The notes below the pieces were generated by a model. That model was not told the DNA's origin and did no database searches. It worked only from the letters and a program-made list of their open reading frames with translations. Shown here one piece after another: positions 26,901 through 39,800 of a stretch of DNA of 64,000 bases. The stretch spans positions 27,212,715-27,276,714 of the forward strand of contig NC_051075.1 in assembly GCF_004664715.2 (NCBI RefSeq), in the 5' to 3' direction. Positions within the stretch are counted from its first letter, which is position 1; each line of letters begins with the position of its first letter. Both the position numbers and the translations under genes were made by a program. This stretch comes from Peromyscus leucopus (Eukaryota > Chordata > Mammalia > Rodentia > Cricetidae).

Positions 26901-29900
26901 TAGTTTACTTTAGTGTAAGTTAACTTTTTTACCTAACAGTATTTTGTATTTTGTAGCAAGGATTCTATTTGAAACTGTTTCATTAACTCTGGGATGTTTT
27001 TCTGTATGCTGTGAATATATGTTGCTCTGATTGGTTGATAAATAAAGCTGTTTGGTCAATGGTGAGACAGAATAAGGTTAGGTGGTACATTCCAGAGAGG
27101 AAGAAGAAAGGAAAGTGGGGTAAATGCTGCCAACCACCGCTGGGGGAAGCAAGATGTGAAAATACTGATAAGCCATGAAGCCACATGGCAATGCATAGAT
27201 TAATAGAAATGGGCTGAGTTAAGTTGTAAGAGCTACCTAGCGAGAAGCCTGAGCCATTAGACCATACAGTGTGTAAGTAACATAAGCCTGTGTGTGTTTA
27301 CTTGGGTCTGAGTGGCTGCAGGGCCGGGGGGGGGGGGGGACACAGGAAAACTTCCAACTACACCAACTACACACACACACACAGACACACACAGACACAC
27401 ACAGACACACAGATACACACACACACATACACATTGTGTATGTAGTTTACTTTATTGTAAGTTAACATTTTCACCTAACAGTATTTTGGATTTTGTAGAA
27501 AGGATTCTATTTGAAACTGTTTCATTAACTTTGTAGTGAAAATGACTGGTGTCTCCTTTCTCAGTAAAATGTCCTCACAGGTATTTAGTGCTGTCACCTC
27601 CGTGAAAAGCTCACACTCTGAATAAGGTGCCATTAGCTGATTTTTGGGAGAATGAATGAGAAGTACTTAAGTGGAATAGCATTGTGACTATTTATATATT
27701 AACAGTACTTTGAAATTTGCTTGATTAGAGTGAGAATTAACATAGCATCAAAAAATTCTTAAAGTATTGATTTAAAAGTTAGGGCAAACGTAGCCCATAG
27801 TCAATGACTATAATTATCCCAGGGAGGTTAGCCCTTTAAAGGTGCAGTTAGTACCTCTGCTGGTTCATTATTGAGTTAGCATTTTAATGATCTCCAAATA
27901 GCTAATCATTTTCAGAGTGATTTTAGTTGAAGTGGAATTAAAGTCCTGTAGTTATGAAATGAAATCTTTATAGGTAGAATCTACTTTTAATAACCTCTGA
28001 AAGTCAGCAAATCACTTTTTTTTTTTTTTTTGGTTTTTTTGAGACAGGGTTTCTCTGTGTAGCTTTGCGCCTTTCCTGGAGCTCACTTGGTAGCCCAGGC
28101 TGGCCTCGAACTCACAGAGATCCACCTGGCTCTGCCTCCCGAGTGCTGGGATTAAAGGCGTGCGCCACCAACGCCCGGCAGCAAATCACTTTTGAGAGTC
28201 AACTTTCATTAAATGTAATGTGTCTTACATTTTGAAATATCAGATTATTGAAGACTTCAAGTCATAACAAAGCTTGGAGTGGACAAGTATATAAGCAGAA
28301 TTTTTGTTTAACTTCAAATCAGGATTCTATGGGAGGGTAAAGAATGCTTTGATCTTCTCTGTAAACCATTTGGTTGTACCAGGTACACACTTTATAAGAC
28401 TTACTGTATTTTAAGTGTGAATTCCCTGGTGTTTAAGTTCTTTTTTATTGCTTTTTTTTTTTTTTAACCTTTGGAAGTACAGTCACAATTTGGGAGTGAT
28501 TACGTTTGTAAAATGGTAGGGCTCTTGGTTACCAGGATTACAGAGAAATTTATTGGATTCATGATAATATCTAACCGAGTCTTTGACTTTACAATTCAAA
28601 AGTAATTTCTGATTCTTCAGAGTACTTTATGCATTTACTTCATTTTCAAAATCTTACTTTTAGCTGGGCAGTGGTGGCACATGCCTTTAATCCCAGCACT
28701 TGGGAGGCAGAGGCAGGCGGATCTCTGATTTTGAGGCCAGCCTAGTCTACAGAGTAAATTCCAGGATAGCCAAGACTATATATATAGAGAAACCCTGTTT
28801 CCAAAAACCAAAACCAAAAACAAAACAACCACCACAACAACAAAACTCAAAAAACTGACTGACACTAACATGTCAGGTTGAATGTGGCCTGTATGGCTGT
28901 GCCTTCAATCAAGCATTTCCTTGTTGTAAACCTTCCCAGTGGAAATATTGGGAAATATAATGTCACCAAATTCCCAAACCACCGGGGCATGGTGGCAGAC
29001 ACCGTCAATCTTACTACTGAGTCAAGGACAGGCTCTTAGTTTAAGGCCAATCAAGTATACATACATACCCAGTTCCAGACCAGCTAGTACTACATATTAA
29101 GACAAATGTTCAAAAACAAACAAACAAACAAACAAACAAAAACCCAACAACAAAACAAAACAACAACACAGGAAATGAACAAACAGAACAAGCAAACTCA
29201 CTTCCTGCTCCCTAAATCCTTCAGTAACTCCTGAGTACTGCCAGCATCCTTTGTTTAACTTGTGTGGTTACTTACAGTAGCTGATGGTTTTGTTTTGTTT
29301 GTGGTTCTTTCGTTTATTGTTTGGTTTTTTATGTACACGTCTTGAGACTTGTGTTTATTTATTCATGTAAAGTTTCTCTTGAGCTTGTAGCCTGCCCTCA
29401 GCATTGCACAGATAAAAAGAGTGACATTTAACAGAGACCTTACTTACCACCTTCACATTTTAAAAGTCAGACCTCTCTCAGGGCTAAGGAGGTGGTTGAT
29501 AAGAGCACATACTGCTCTTGCAGAGGACCTGAGTTCAGTTCCTAGCACCCATATTGAGTAGCTAATGGTCCCTGTAAACTTCGAGCTCTAGGGTATCCAA
29601 TGCCTGTGGCCTCATAGGCCACTGCAGCTTACATGTACACACCCCACACATAGACAGACTCACACATGCCAAATTAAAAACAAAATAAAACCTTAACAAT
29701 GTCGGAACTTTGTATATAGGTGTAAAGCTGACAGAATTCAAGTTCTGACCATTTATATATACAACCTTATGTTTTAATTGACTAAATGTCTGATTTGTTG
29801 AAAAGCTTTAAAAACTCCAGGTTCTCTGTTTAATCCTGTGCAGTGTTCAGGGCATAGATTAGACATGGGCTGAGAGCAGGATGACCCAATGACAGTTGTT

Positions 29901-30790
29901 GAATGGGATTCTAACTTTATGGTACAGCTAACTGGATATGCATGTACATCTGCTGTTTTAATTATTCCAGAGCACTCCCCATATGGTCCCTCACCACTGG
30001 GCCGACCTTCATCTGAAACGAGAGCTTTTCTCTCTCCTCCAACTTTGTTGGAGGGTCCACTCAGACTCTCACCTTTGCTTCCAGGGGGAGGAAGAAGAGG
30101 TATATTGTTTAAACATTTTTATTACTCTAAATTTCTTCCTTTATATTTTCAACTCAACTTACCTTTAAAATAATCTGTAAATAGACATTTGGAACGTACA
30201 GGCATTCCTTGCACTTATCATAGATTCACTTATTTTTTTAACTGGGTAAAAAATCTTGGGCCAGATATGGTGGCACACACCTTTTATCTCAGCAGTTGGG
30301 AGGCAGAAGCAGGAGGATCTCTGTGAGTTTGAGGCAAGCCTGGTCTATATAATAGCGAGTTCTAGGCCATTTGGAGCTGTATAGTAAGATTCTGGCTCAA
30401 AAACAAACAGCAAAATTCTCCATACCACTTTGTTTTTCATGTTTCTCTCTTGCACACAGTTTAAGGCGGGTGACCACCCCAACTCTGAAAATTCAGAAAT
30501 CCAGAGTGCTCTGAATGGCAGACTCTTTTGGTGTAGCACTCAAAAAGTTGTGAATTTTGAAGCATTTCATATTGCAGGTTTTGGGTTTGTGATGTTCAAC
30601 CCTTAGTGTCTATAAACACACACACACACACACACACAGCCAGGAGGTGGTGGTGCATGCCTTTAATCCCAGAACTTGGGAGGCAGAGGCAGGTGGATCC
30701 TGTGAGTTCAAGTCCAGCCTGGTCTACAAAGCAAGTTCCAGGACAGCCCAGATTGTTACACAGAGGAACCCTATCTTAAAAATCAAAAAA

Positions 30791-30854
<64 letters not shown>

Positions 30855-33800
30855 TCTAAAATTGTAAATACTTATGGTGCCACGCATTTCCAGTAAGGAA
30901 TACTCAACCTATACTGGATAATGAGGAGTCGGTGTGTTTCTTTTAAAACTATACTATACTATACTATACTATACTACATAAAACCTTTTAAAGAATATGT
31001 AAGATATAGCAGTATAACCAGCATAAAATGTGTTTTGATGAAACGAACAGAATATAGAATTTGATATGTATATATTTAAGAAACATTTTTATATATTTTT
31101 TGTAGTAAATCAGAATGTGAAAGCCCCTAACCCACCCAACCCCCCCCTTTTTAATCATGAAGGAAGTCAGAAGGGCTCTTCTAGGCAGACTTTGGATGGG
31201 GCTTTTCAGGAGTCCTGACTCTTACTGACACTTTGAGAGGCTAAGCCAGGCTTGTCTGCCTTGCTCCCATACCACCTTGCTTTTTCTGAATTTCCATAGC
31301 TATGTTAAGTATAGGAACTGCTAATGAAATGTCTCTAACCATTTATGTAAGTGATTTAACAAACTAAATGTAAGGCAGGAACAAGTGAGACTATGAAAAC
31401 AGCAAGCTAAACCAAACATATCAACATTTCACAGAGTCCACTCACTGCTAGGGTCTCTCAGGCAAACTGTGTCCTTCTGCTAAACCAACGTCATTGTAAC
31501 TGTTTTAGAATCCTGTTCTTTGTGAGAATATCACTGCCCTACAAATAAGTTTAATTGGCAAAACTAACTCACTGGAAGTCGAATTGCATAAGTCAAGGAT
31601 TGCTTGTAGTCAAATGAATGTTTGAAATTATAAAAATTACCTTTCCTTTCTCCTCTCCTGTTTAAGTACTTTCCTCTTCTATTTAATTGTTTTTAAGTGA
31701 CAGTATGTTTAGATTATTTGCAAGGTTATTTCCTGTCTGTTAAAAAGCTACAGAAGTTCTTGGTAAGTTACCAACAGGCCTGAAATCTCTATTTGGATCA
31801 AGTTTCCTATGACCAGTGAAAGGACAGAGTGGCTCCTTCTCCTTCATCTGATTATCTTGAAATTTGAAAGCTTGAATAAGATTGTTTATAAGGAAAGCAA
31901 TTTATTTTTAGAGAGTGAATTGTAGATAACTTGTTCTTAAAACTCTTTAAGCTTTTGTGTTTTCAGGTTTGCAATGTCCACCTGAGGGTCACTTGGCCTG
32001 TGGCTTTGGTCCTGGTAGCGAGTGATGAGGAAGGAGTCTTAGAACCTCTCATTAAGGCCTGTGGACTCTTGAGTGTTCTCCCTTCCCAGCCTTCTTCTCA
32101 TGAGCTAATAGGAGGAAAAGGAAAGATGTGGAGATTTCCATTGTTGGATAGAGTTAGAGATTCTTATTACAACTTCCGATGCAAGTTTTGGTCTTGTAAC
32201 ATTAGGCTTAGTATATAGTACACTTCCATAGCATAGTACACTTCCAAAGAAGTTGTCTGAAACTGCTTGATTAGTATCAGAATTGCTGATGCAGGAATAT
32301 AGCCTCTAGGATGATTGATAGACTCATGCCTAAACAATAAAATCCTTATCTTTTACTTATTTCATAATTTTGCTTAGTATGAGTCTTTATAATTTACTCT
32401 CTATACCTTATTTTTCAGACTTACTATCTAACCACTGATTATAATTATAAAATAATCATGATGGTAATTCATAAAGATGAATTTTATAGGCAAGTGTTGT
32501 TGGATATTTATTTACTTATTTTGTGCTATGGGTTGACCCCAGAGCCTTCTGTTAGCTAAGCAAAAATACTCTAATCTCTGAGCTATATTCCAGTCTGAAA
32601 GAAAGTATTTATTTATGCACATTGCAAAATTATTTTCCCATTTCTTAGAAATGATTTTGGTAGAATTATAATGTAAATATTTTCCAGGGAAGTTTTCTTT
32701 GAACTTGTATTCACTTTTGAAAAAGCATCTTGATTTTGACAGTGGGTCTTTTGTGACACTTTTTGAGATAATATAGATTTGGCTTTTCTTTAATTAGGCC
32801 CACGAGGCCCTGAGAATCTTCTGGACCATCAGATGAATACTGAAAGAGGAGAGTCAAGCTGTGACAGGTTATCTGGTGCTCCGAGAGCACCTTCTGACAA
32901 GTCCCTGTCGCCTCCATGGGAACAAGACCGAAGGATGATGGCCCCTCCACCAGGTATGTGAAAACAAGTCACTGCTCATATTTGCATGACATCTTGTGTT
33001 TGGGACACAGTGAAGAGGATTATATGTGTTCTTATCTTAAAAATCTTACCTTGGGGCTGGAGAGATGGCTCAGTGGTTAAGAGCACTGGCTGCTATTCCA
33101 GAGGTCCTGAGTTCAATTCCCAGCAACCACATGGTGGCTCACAACTATCTGTAATGAGATCTGGCATGCAGGCAGAACACTGTATACATTAAAACAAAAC
33201 AAAACAAAACAAAACAAAAAAACTTAAAAATAAGAGTATTTAAAAAGTATTATGAGGTGACTGTTCACATTACAGGAAGCTTTCCCAGTTATTATTGCTT
33301 ATGCAAGTAATACATGCTTATTTTTGAAAATCTGAACAATGTTAGGGATGTAGAGCTACAAACGTAAAAATTTCCATTTTGTTTTAGCACACATTTCTTG
33401 CCCAGAATTTAGTTACTTATCTTGAGGGATTTTATATATATGTTCACAAATATAGTTGTTAAAATTCTTTTATTACTGCTGCTTGAACTCTCAGCAATCC
33501 TCCTGCATCCTAAGCAGTTAGCCGGCCTCTCTTGAGACTACCCAGATCATACTCCCTGAAGTGACCAATGTTCTGGCTGGCAGGTGTCTCCTATTTGGGA
33601 GTGATGGAAATGTACAGGTTCAGGACCTACCTTCTATTTTCTAAATTTCCCAGGTGTGGCTTGCCTATAGAGAGGTGTTTTAGTTAGGGTTTCAATTGCT
33701 GTGAAGAGACACCATGACCACGGCAACTCTCATAAAGGAAAATACTTAATTGGGACTGGCTTACAATTAATTTCAGCGGTTTAGTTCATTATCATCATGG

Positions 33801-36800
33801 TGTGAAACATGAAAGCCTGCAGGCTGACAGGTTGTGCCACACGGAGTGTAGCTTGAGTATATGAGACTTCAAAGCTCACTTTCACAGTGACACACTCCTT
33901 TCAACAAGGCCACAAGGCCGTACTTCCTAGTAGTACCACTCCCTGTAGGCCAAGCATTCAAACATAGGCATCTATGGGGCCATTCCTATTCAAACCACCA
34001 CACGAGGATGCATCTGTGGATGCCAAGTGCAGTCTTGGAGCTTCAGGTTTTCAGACTTCAGCAGTGAAGAGCAAGCTGGGTGCCCCAGAGGCTGGTTTTC
34101 TCTCACTTCCAGCCTGAGCTTATGCCCTTGCTGCATATACTGTCCGGCTTGTCACAGCTGCTTCCTGGGCTTTTCTCACACTGCTTGTGGGTGGTTGAAT
34201 TCAGAGTACTACTACTACTACTACTACTACTACTTTTTTTTATTTATGCTTCTCTCCTATATTACATCCTAACCATAGAGTCAGAGACATCCCCACTCCC
34301 ACTGTTAAGAGTGCCACAAGAACACACAGGCTCCCTGATTGTCAGTTTAGTCTCTGTGAGCCCCTATGAGCCCTGGTTAGTTGATTCTGTGGGTTTTCTT
34401 GTGATGTCCTTGACCCCTTTGGCTCCTGTATTCCTTCCTTCCCCTCTTCGCAGGATTTCCTGAGCTCCACCTAATGTTTGGTTGTGGGTCTGCATCTGTT
34501 TCCATCAGTTGCCGTATGAAGGTTCTCCAATGGTGGTTATGCTAGGCTCCAGTCTACGAGTATAGCAGAGTATCACTAGGAATCATTCCATTGAATTTTT
34601 TTTTTTCCTTCTTTTTTTCTGCTGGTTGTGTTTGGTTCTATTGTAGGTTCAATCATAGGTCTCTGGGCTACCCAGCCTCTGGTTCTTCACTCTCCAGACG
34701 GTATCAGGGGTGGTCCCTCTTAGGGCATGGGTCTCAAGCTGGACCAGTTATTGGTTGGTGTCTATCTGTCTGTCTGTCTGTCTGTCTCTTTCCCTCTCTC
34801 CTCTCCCTCTCTCTTTTAGATTTATTTATTTTTATGTGCATTGGTGTTTTGCCTACATGTATGTCTGTGTGAGGATGCCAGTCCCCTTGAACTGGAGTTA
34901 CAGACAGTTGTGAGCTGCCATGTGGGTGCTAGGAATTGAACCCAGGTCCTCTGGAAGAGCAGCCAGTGCTCATAACTGCTGAGCCATCTCTCAGCCCCAT
35001 TTGGTTGGTATTTTCATTAAGGTTTCAGTTGCTAGGAAGAGGCACCATGACCACAGCAACTTTTATAAAGTAAAACATTTAATTGGAATGGCTTACAGTT
35101 TCAGAGGTTTAGTCCATCTTCATCATAGTGGGAAACATGGTGGCATGCAGGCAGTAATGGTGCTGGAGAAGGAGCTGAGAGTTCTATATCCTGATCTGCA
35201 GGCAACAGGAAGTGAACTGATACTGGGCATAGTTTGAACATAGGAGACTTGAAAGCCTACCCCTACAGTGACACACTTCCTCCAACAAGGCCATACTTCC
35301 TAATAGTGCCACTCCCTTTAGGGACCATTTTCTTTCAAACCACCACAGATGGCTACTTCCACAAGTTCTGAGCCAACTTTACCCCAGCAGGACTAATTGT
35401 AGGTTGAAGGTTTTGTTGCTAGATTGGTGTCCCAATCCATCCACTGGAAGCCTCGCTGGTTACAGAATATGGCAGGTTCAGGCTCTGTATCCTTCATTAC
35501 TAGGAGTCTTAGCTGGGGTCACCCTTGTAGATTCCTGGGAGTTTCCATTGCATTAGGTTCCTAGATCACCCCTGAAATACCCCCCAATTCTAGTCACCAC
35601 TCCCAGTACTCTTTCTCCCCATCCTCCACTCCCACCTGATCCCTCTGTTCCTATCCCCATCTGCCCCAGTTCACTCACTAAATCTACTCTATCTTCCTTC
35701 CCAGGGAGATCCATGCATCCCACCTTGAGCTCTCCTTGTTACTTAACCTCTCTGGGTCTGAGCATAGTTATCCTTTACTTAGTAGCTAATGTCCACTTAT
35801 AAGTGAGTATATATCATGTTTGTTTTCTGGGTCTGGGTTACCTCACTCTGAATGATTTTTTTTTTTCTAGTTCTATCCATTTGCCTGCAAATTTCATGAT
35901 GTTATTTTTTTCTAAGCAGCTGAGTAACACTCCATTGTGTAAATGTACCATATTTTCTTTATCCATTCTCTGTTGAGAGACATCTAGATTATTTCCAGTT
36001 TCTGGCTATTACAAATAAAGCTGCTATGAACATAGGTGAGCAAGTTGTAGTAAAACGGTGTCTTAGTGTTTTTATTACTGTGAAGAGACAGCATGAAAAC
36101 AGCAACTCTTTTTTTTTTCTTTTTTCGAGACAGGGTTTCTTTGTGTAGTTTTGGTGCCTATCCTGGATCTCGCTTTGTAGACCAGGCTGGCCCTGAACTC
36201 ACAGAGATCTGCCTGGCTCTGCCTCCTGAGTGCTGGGATTAAAGGCGTGTGCCACCACTGCCCAGCTGAAAATTGCAATTCTTATAAAGGAAAACTGTCA
36301 GGGACAAGGACAGAATCTCTAGTTAGTGGAAAAATACAGACCCCCAATAAGACAGGGAACTAGAACAGTCAGGTTGCCTAGCAACAGGACATTGAGTCAG
36401 AGCCCTTGACCCTCTCACCCTATAAACATCCTATACAAACATCCTGTTAGCTTGCCCCACCTTATGCAGATGACAGTTTCTTGCTTCCCCCACCCTGCGG
36501 AACTATATAAACCTTTCTGGAAGAGAAATAAAGTGGCACCTTGATCAGAATCTAGACTTGGTGACTTTCCGTTGTATCTCCTGTCCCTACATTCCCTCCT
36601 TAGGGTGGTCGAGAACCCGTTGAAGCCCTGCAGGCGGGGCAGAAAACATTTAATTGGGGTGGCTCGTTAACAGTTTCAGAGGTTCAGTCCATTATCATCG
36701 TGGCAGGGAGCATGGTAGCATGCAGGCAGACGTGGTGCTGGAGGAATAGTTGAGAGGTCTACTCTTGCAGGCAACAGGAAGTCAATTGAAACTCTCGGTA

Positions 36801-39800
36801 GTATCCTGAGCATAGGAAACCTCAAAGCCCTTTCCCACAGTGACACATTTCCTCCAACAAGGCCCTGCCCACCCCAACAAAGCCACACCTTCTAACAGTT
36901 CTACTACCTATGAAATTATGGGAGCCAATTACATTCAAACTACCACATTTCCACTTTCTGGCCCAAACTACCACATTTCCACTTTCTGGCCCCTGTAAGC
37001 TTGTAACAATATCATAATCCAAAATGCATTTAGTCCAACTTCAAAGCCCCCATAGTCTTTCACAGTCTCAACAATGTTTTAAAGTCCAAAGTTCCTTCTG
37101 AGATTCATGCAATCTCTTAACTGTAATCACCTGTAAAAATCAAAATCAAAAAGTAGATCATATACTTCCAACATATAATGGCACAGGATATACAATACCA
37201 TTCCAAAATGTAGGGAAGGGAGCATAGTGAGGAAATACTGGACAAAAGCAAGACCAAAAACCAGCTGGGCAAACTCCAAACTCTGCATCTCCATGTCTGA
37301 TGTCAAAACACTCGAGATCTCCAACTCTGTTCAGCTTTGTTAATTGCAGCACACTTCTTTCTCTTGGGCTGGTTCCACTCAGCAGTTCTCCTTGGCAGGT
37401 ATCCCATGACTTGGGCATCTCTAACATCTTGGGTTCTCCAAGGCAATTCAGGCTTCACCTTCACAGCTTCATGCAATGGATTCTCCACTAGGCCATTCAG
37501 GGACACCTCTGACACATTCCTGGCCTCAGTGACTTTATTCCATAACTCCTTTCTCCTATCCTTAACTCTAAAGCCAGAACCATGTGGCCAAAGCTGCCAA
37601 GTTCTGCTGCTTGCTGGGACTGGAACATGGCCCCCTCATTCAACTACCTCTTCACCAGCTTTCTGTTTTCCTTCACTGCCTAACCTTGGCTGTCCTTGAA
37701 CTTGCTCTGTAGACCAGGCTGGCCTCAAACTGGGAGATCCGTCAGCCTCTGCCTTCCCAGTGCTGGCTGGGATTAAAGTCATGCACTACCACACCTGGCT
37801 CTAAGCATTTCTTTGGTTCCTTTTCACAAGTTGGAAACTTAGATGGGTGGAATCTTACGCCGAGGTCACCACTCCCTTTATTCCATTTCTTAATCTGTTT
37901 ATCTCCTTGAACATAGAACTTAGCTCCATTCCACTTTCTGGTGCTCCTTTTCTCCTCAAATATTTTTTGTTGCTCAGCTTGCTCCTTTTCACAATAAATC
38001 ATCATCATAACCACACAACAGTGTCATACTAGGCTGTTTTGAGATTTCCTCTGCCAGTGGAATTAATCTAAAATTCTTCACTTTAGCCTTAGGCAGACTC
38101 TTCAGACAAGGGCAAAAGGAAGCCACTTTCTTCACCAGAATATCACAAGACTGGTCTCCAGGCCACAGACTAACATTCTTCTTCTCTGAAACCTCTTGAT
38201 CCCCACAGTTCATCAAGTCACATTCAGCACCTGTGTCTTTCATGCTCCTGCTAGTATTGCACATTAATCAGTGCTTAAAGCATTCTACTGCTTCCCAAAC
38301 CAAGAGAACCAAGGTCCAAATTTCTCCAACAAACACATAGTCTCAGCAATACCCCACTCCTGGGTACCCCACTTCTGTCATAGTTAGGGTTTCCATTGCT
38401 GTGAAGAGACACCATGACCACAGCAACTGTTATAAGAACACATTTGAGGTGACTCACTTACAGTTTCAGAGGGTCAGTCCATTATCATGGCAGGGAGCAT
38501 GGTGGCATGCAAGCAGATGTGCTGGAGTAGTGGCTGAGAGTCCTACATCTTGCAGGCAACAGGAAGTTGACTGATACACTGAGTGGTATTCCGAGCATAG
38601 GAAACTTCAGAGCCTCTCCCACAGTGACACACTTTCTCCAACAAAGCCACACCTCCTAACAGTGCCACTCCATATGAGATTATGGGGGCCAGTTACATTC
38701 AAACTGCCACAGATAGCACATCCTTTGGGTGTGTGCCCAGGAATTGTATAGCTGGGTCGTGAGGTAGATCAATTCCCAATTTTTTGAGAAACCACCATAT
38801 TGATTTCTAAATTGGCTGTATAATTTTGCACCCCTCCAGCAATGGAGGAGTGTTCTCCTTGCTCCACATCCTCTCCAGCATGAGCTGTCACTAGTGTTTT
38901 TGATCTTAGCTATTCTGACAGGTATACGATGGAATCTCAGAGTCGTTTTGATTTGCATTTCCCTGATGACTAACTAAGGGTTAGACTAACAAACTAAAGG
39001 ACATTTCTTTAAGTGTTTTTTTGCCCTTTTGAGGTTTTTCTGTTGGTAATTCTGTTTAGATCTGTACCTCATTTTTTATTTTTTTTTTTTTTATTGGATT
39101 TCTGTTCAGGAAGTTGTTTCCTGTACCAGTTTGTTCTAGGCTATTCCCCACTTCCTTTTCTATCAGATTCAGTATGTCTGAATTTATGTTAAGATCTTTG
39201 ATCCACTTGCACTGAAGTTTTGTGCAGGGTGATAGATATGGATCTGTTTGCGTTCTTCTACATGCCAACTTCCAGTTAGACCAGCACCATTTGTTGAAGA
39301 TGCTTTTCTTTTTCCACTGTATATTTCTTGCTTCTTTATAAAAAAAATCAGGTGTACATAGGTGTATGAATTTACATCTGGGTCTGATTAGATTCCATTG
39401 ATTGATATGTCTGTTTGTATGCCAATACCATGAGTTTTTATTACTATAATTCTGTAGCAGAGCTTGAAATCAAGGATGATGATACCTCCAAAATTCTTAT
39501 ACTGTACAGGATTATTTTTGCTATCCTGGGTTTTTTGTTTTTCCTATGAAGTTGAATATTGTTCTTTCAAGGTCTGTGAAGAATTGTGTTGGAATTTTGA
39601 TGGGGGTTGTGTCGAATCTGTAAATTACTTTTGGTAAAATGGCCATTTTTACTTCCGATCCATGAGCATGTGATAGCTTTCCATCTTCTAGTATCTTCTT
39701 CAGTTTCTTCAAAGACTTAAAAGTTCTTGTCATGTGAGTCTTTCACTTGCTTGGTTAGAATTACTCCAAGATATTTTATATTATTTGTGGCTATTGTGAA

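Larger units (their letters stand above)
36059..38711 (-). mobile_element. ERVL-like non-autonomous provirus, antisense, two LTRs
   Basis: Two matching LTRs (36059-36948, expanded by insertions, and 38376-38711) enclose about 1.4 kb without retroviral coding sequence. On the minus strand, a few bases after the 5' LTR, 38353-38370 resembles a primer binding site for tRNA-Leu (…TACCCAGGAGTGGGG), as in ERVL-type elements. A purine-rich stretch precedes the 3' LTR. It interrupts the L1. The same internal sequence recurs at 61669-63545. A B1-derived piece (37690-37800) is shared by both copies, so it belongs to the master element. Confidence 0.82.

Noticed and set aside
29889..30173. Longer open frame running through exon 12 into both introns
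   Set aside because: Only 29971-30099 matches the family and is bounded by good splice sites; the extensions are intron read-through.
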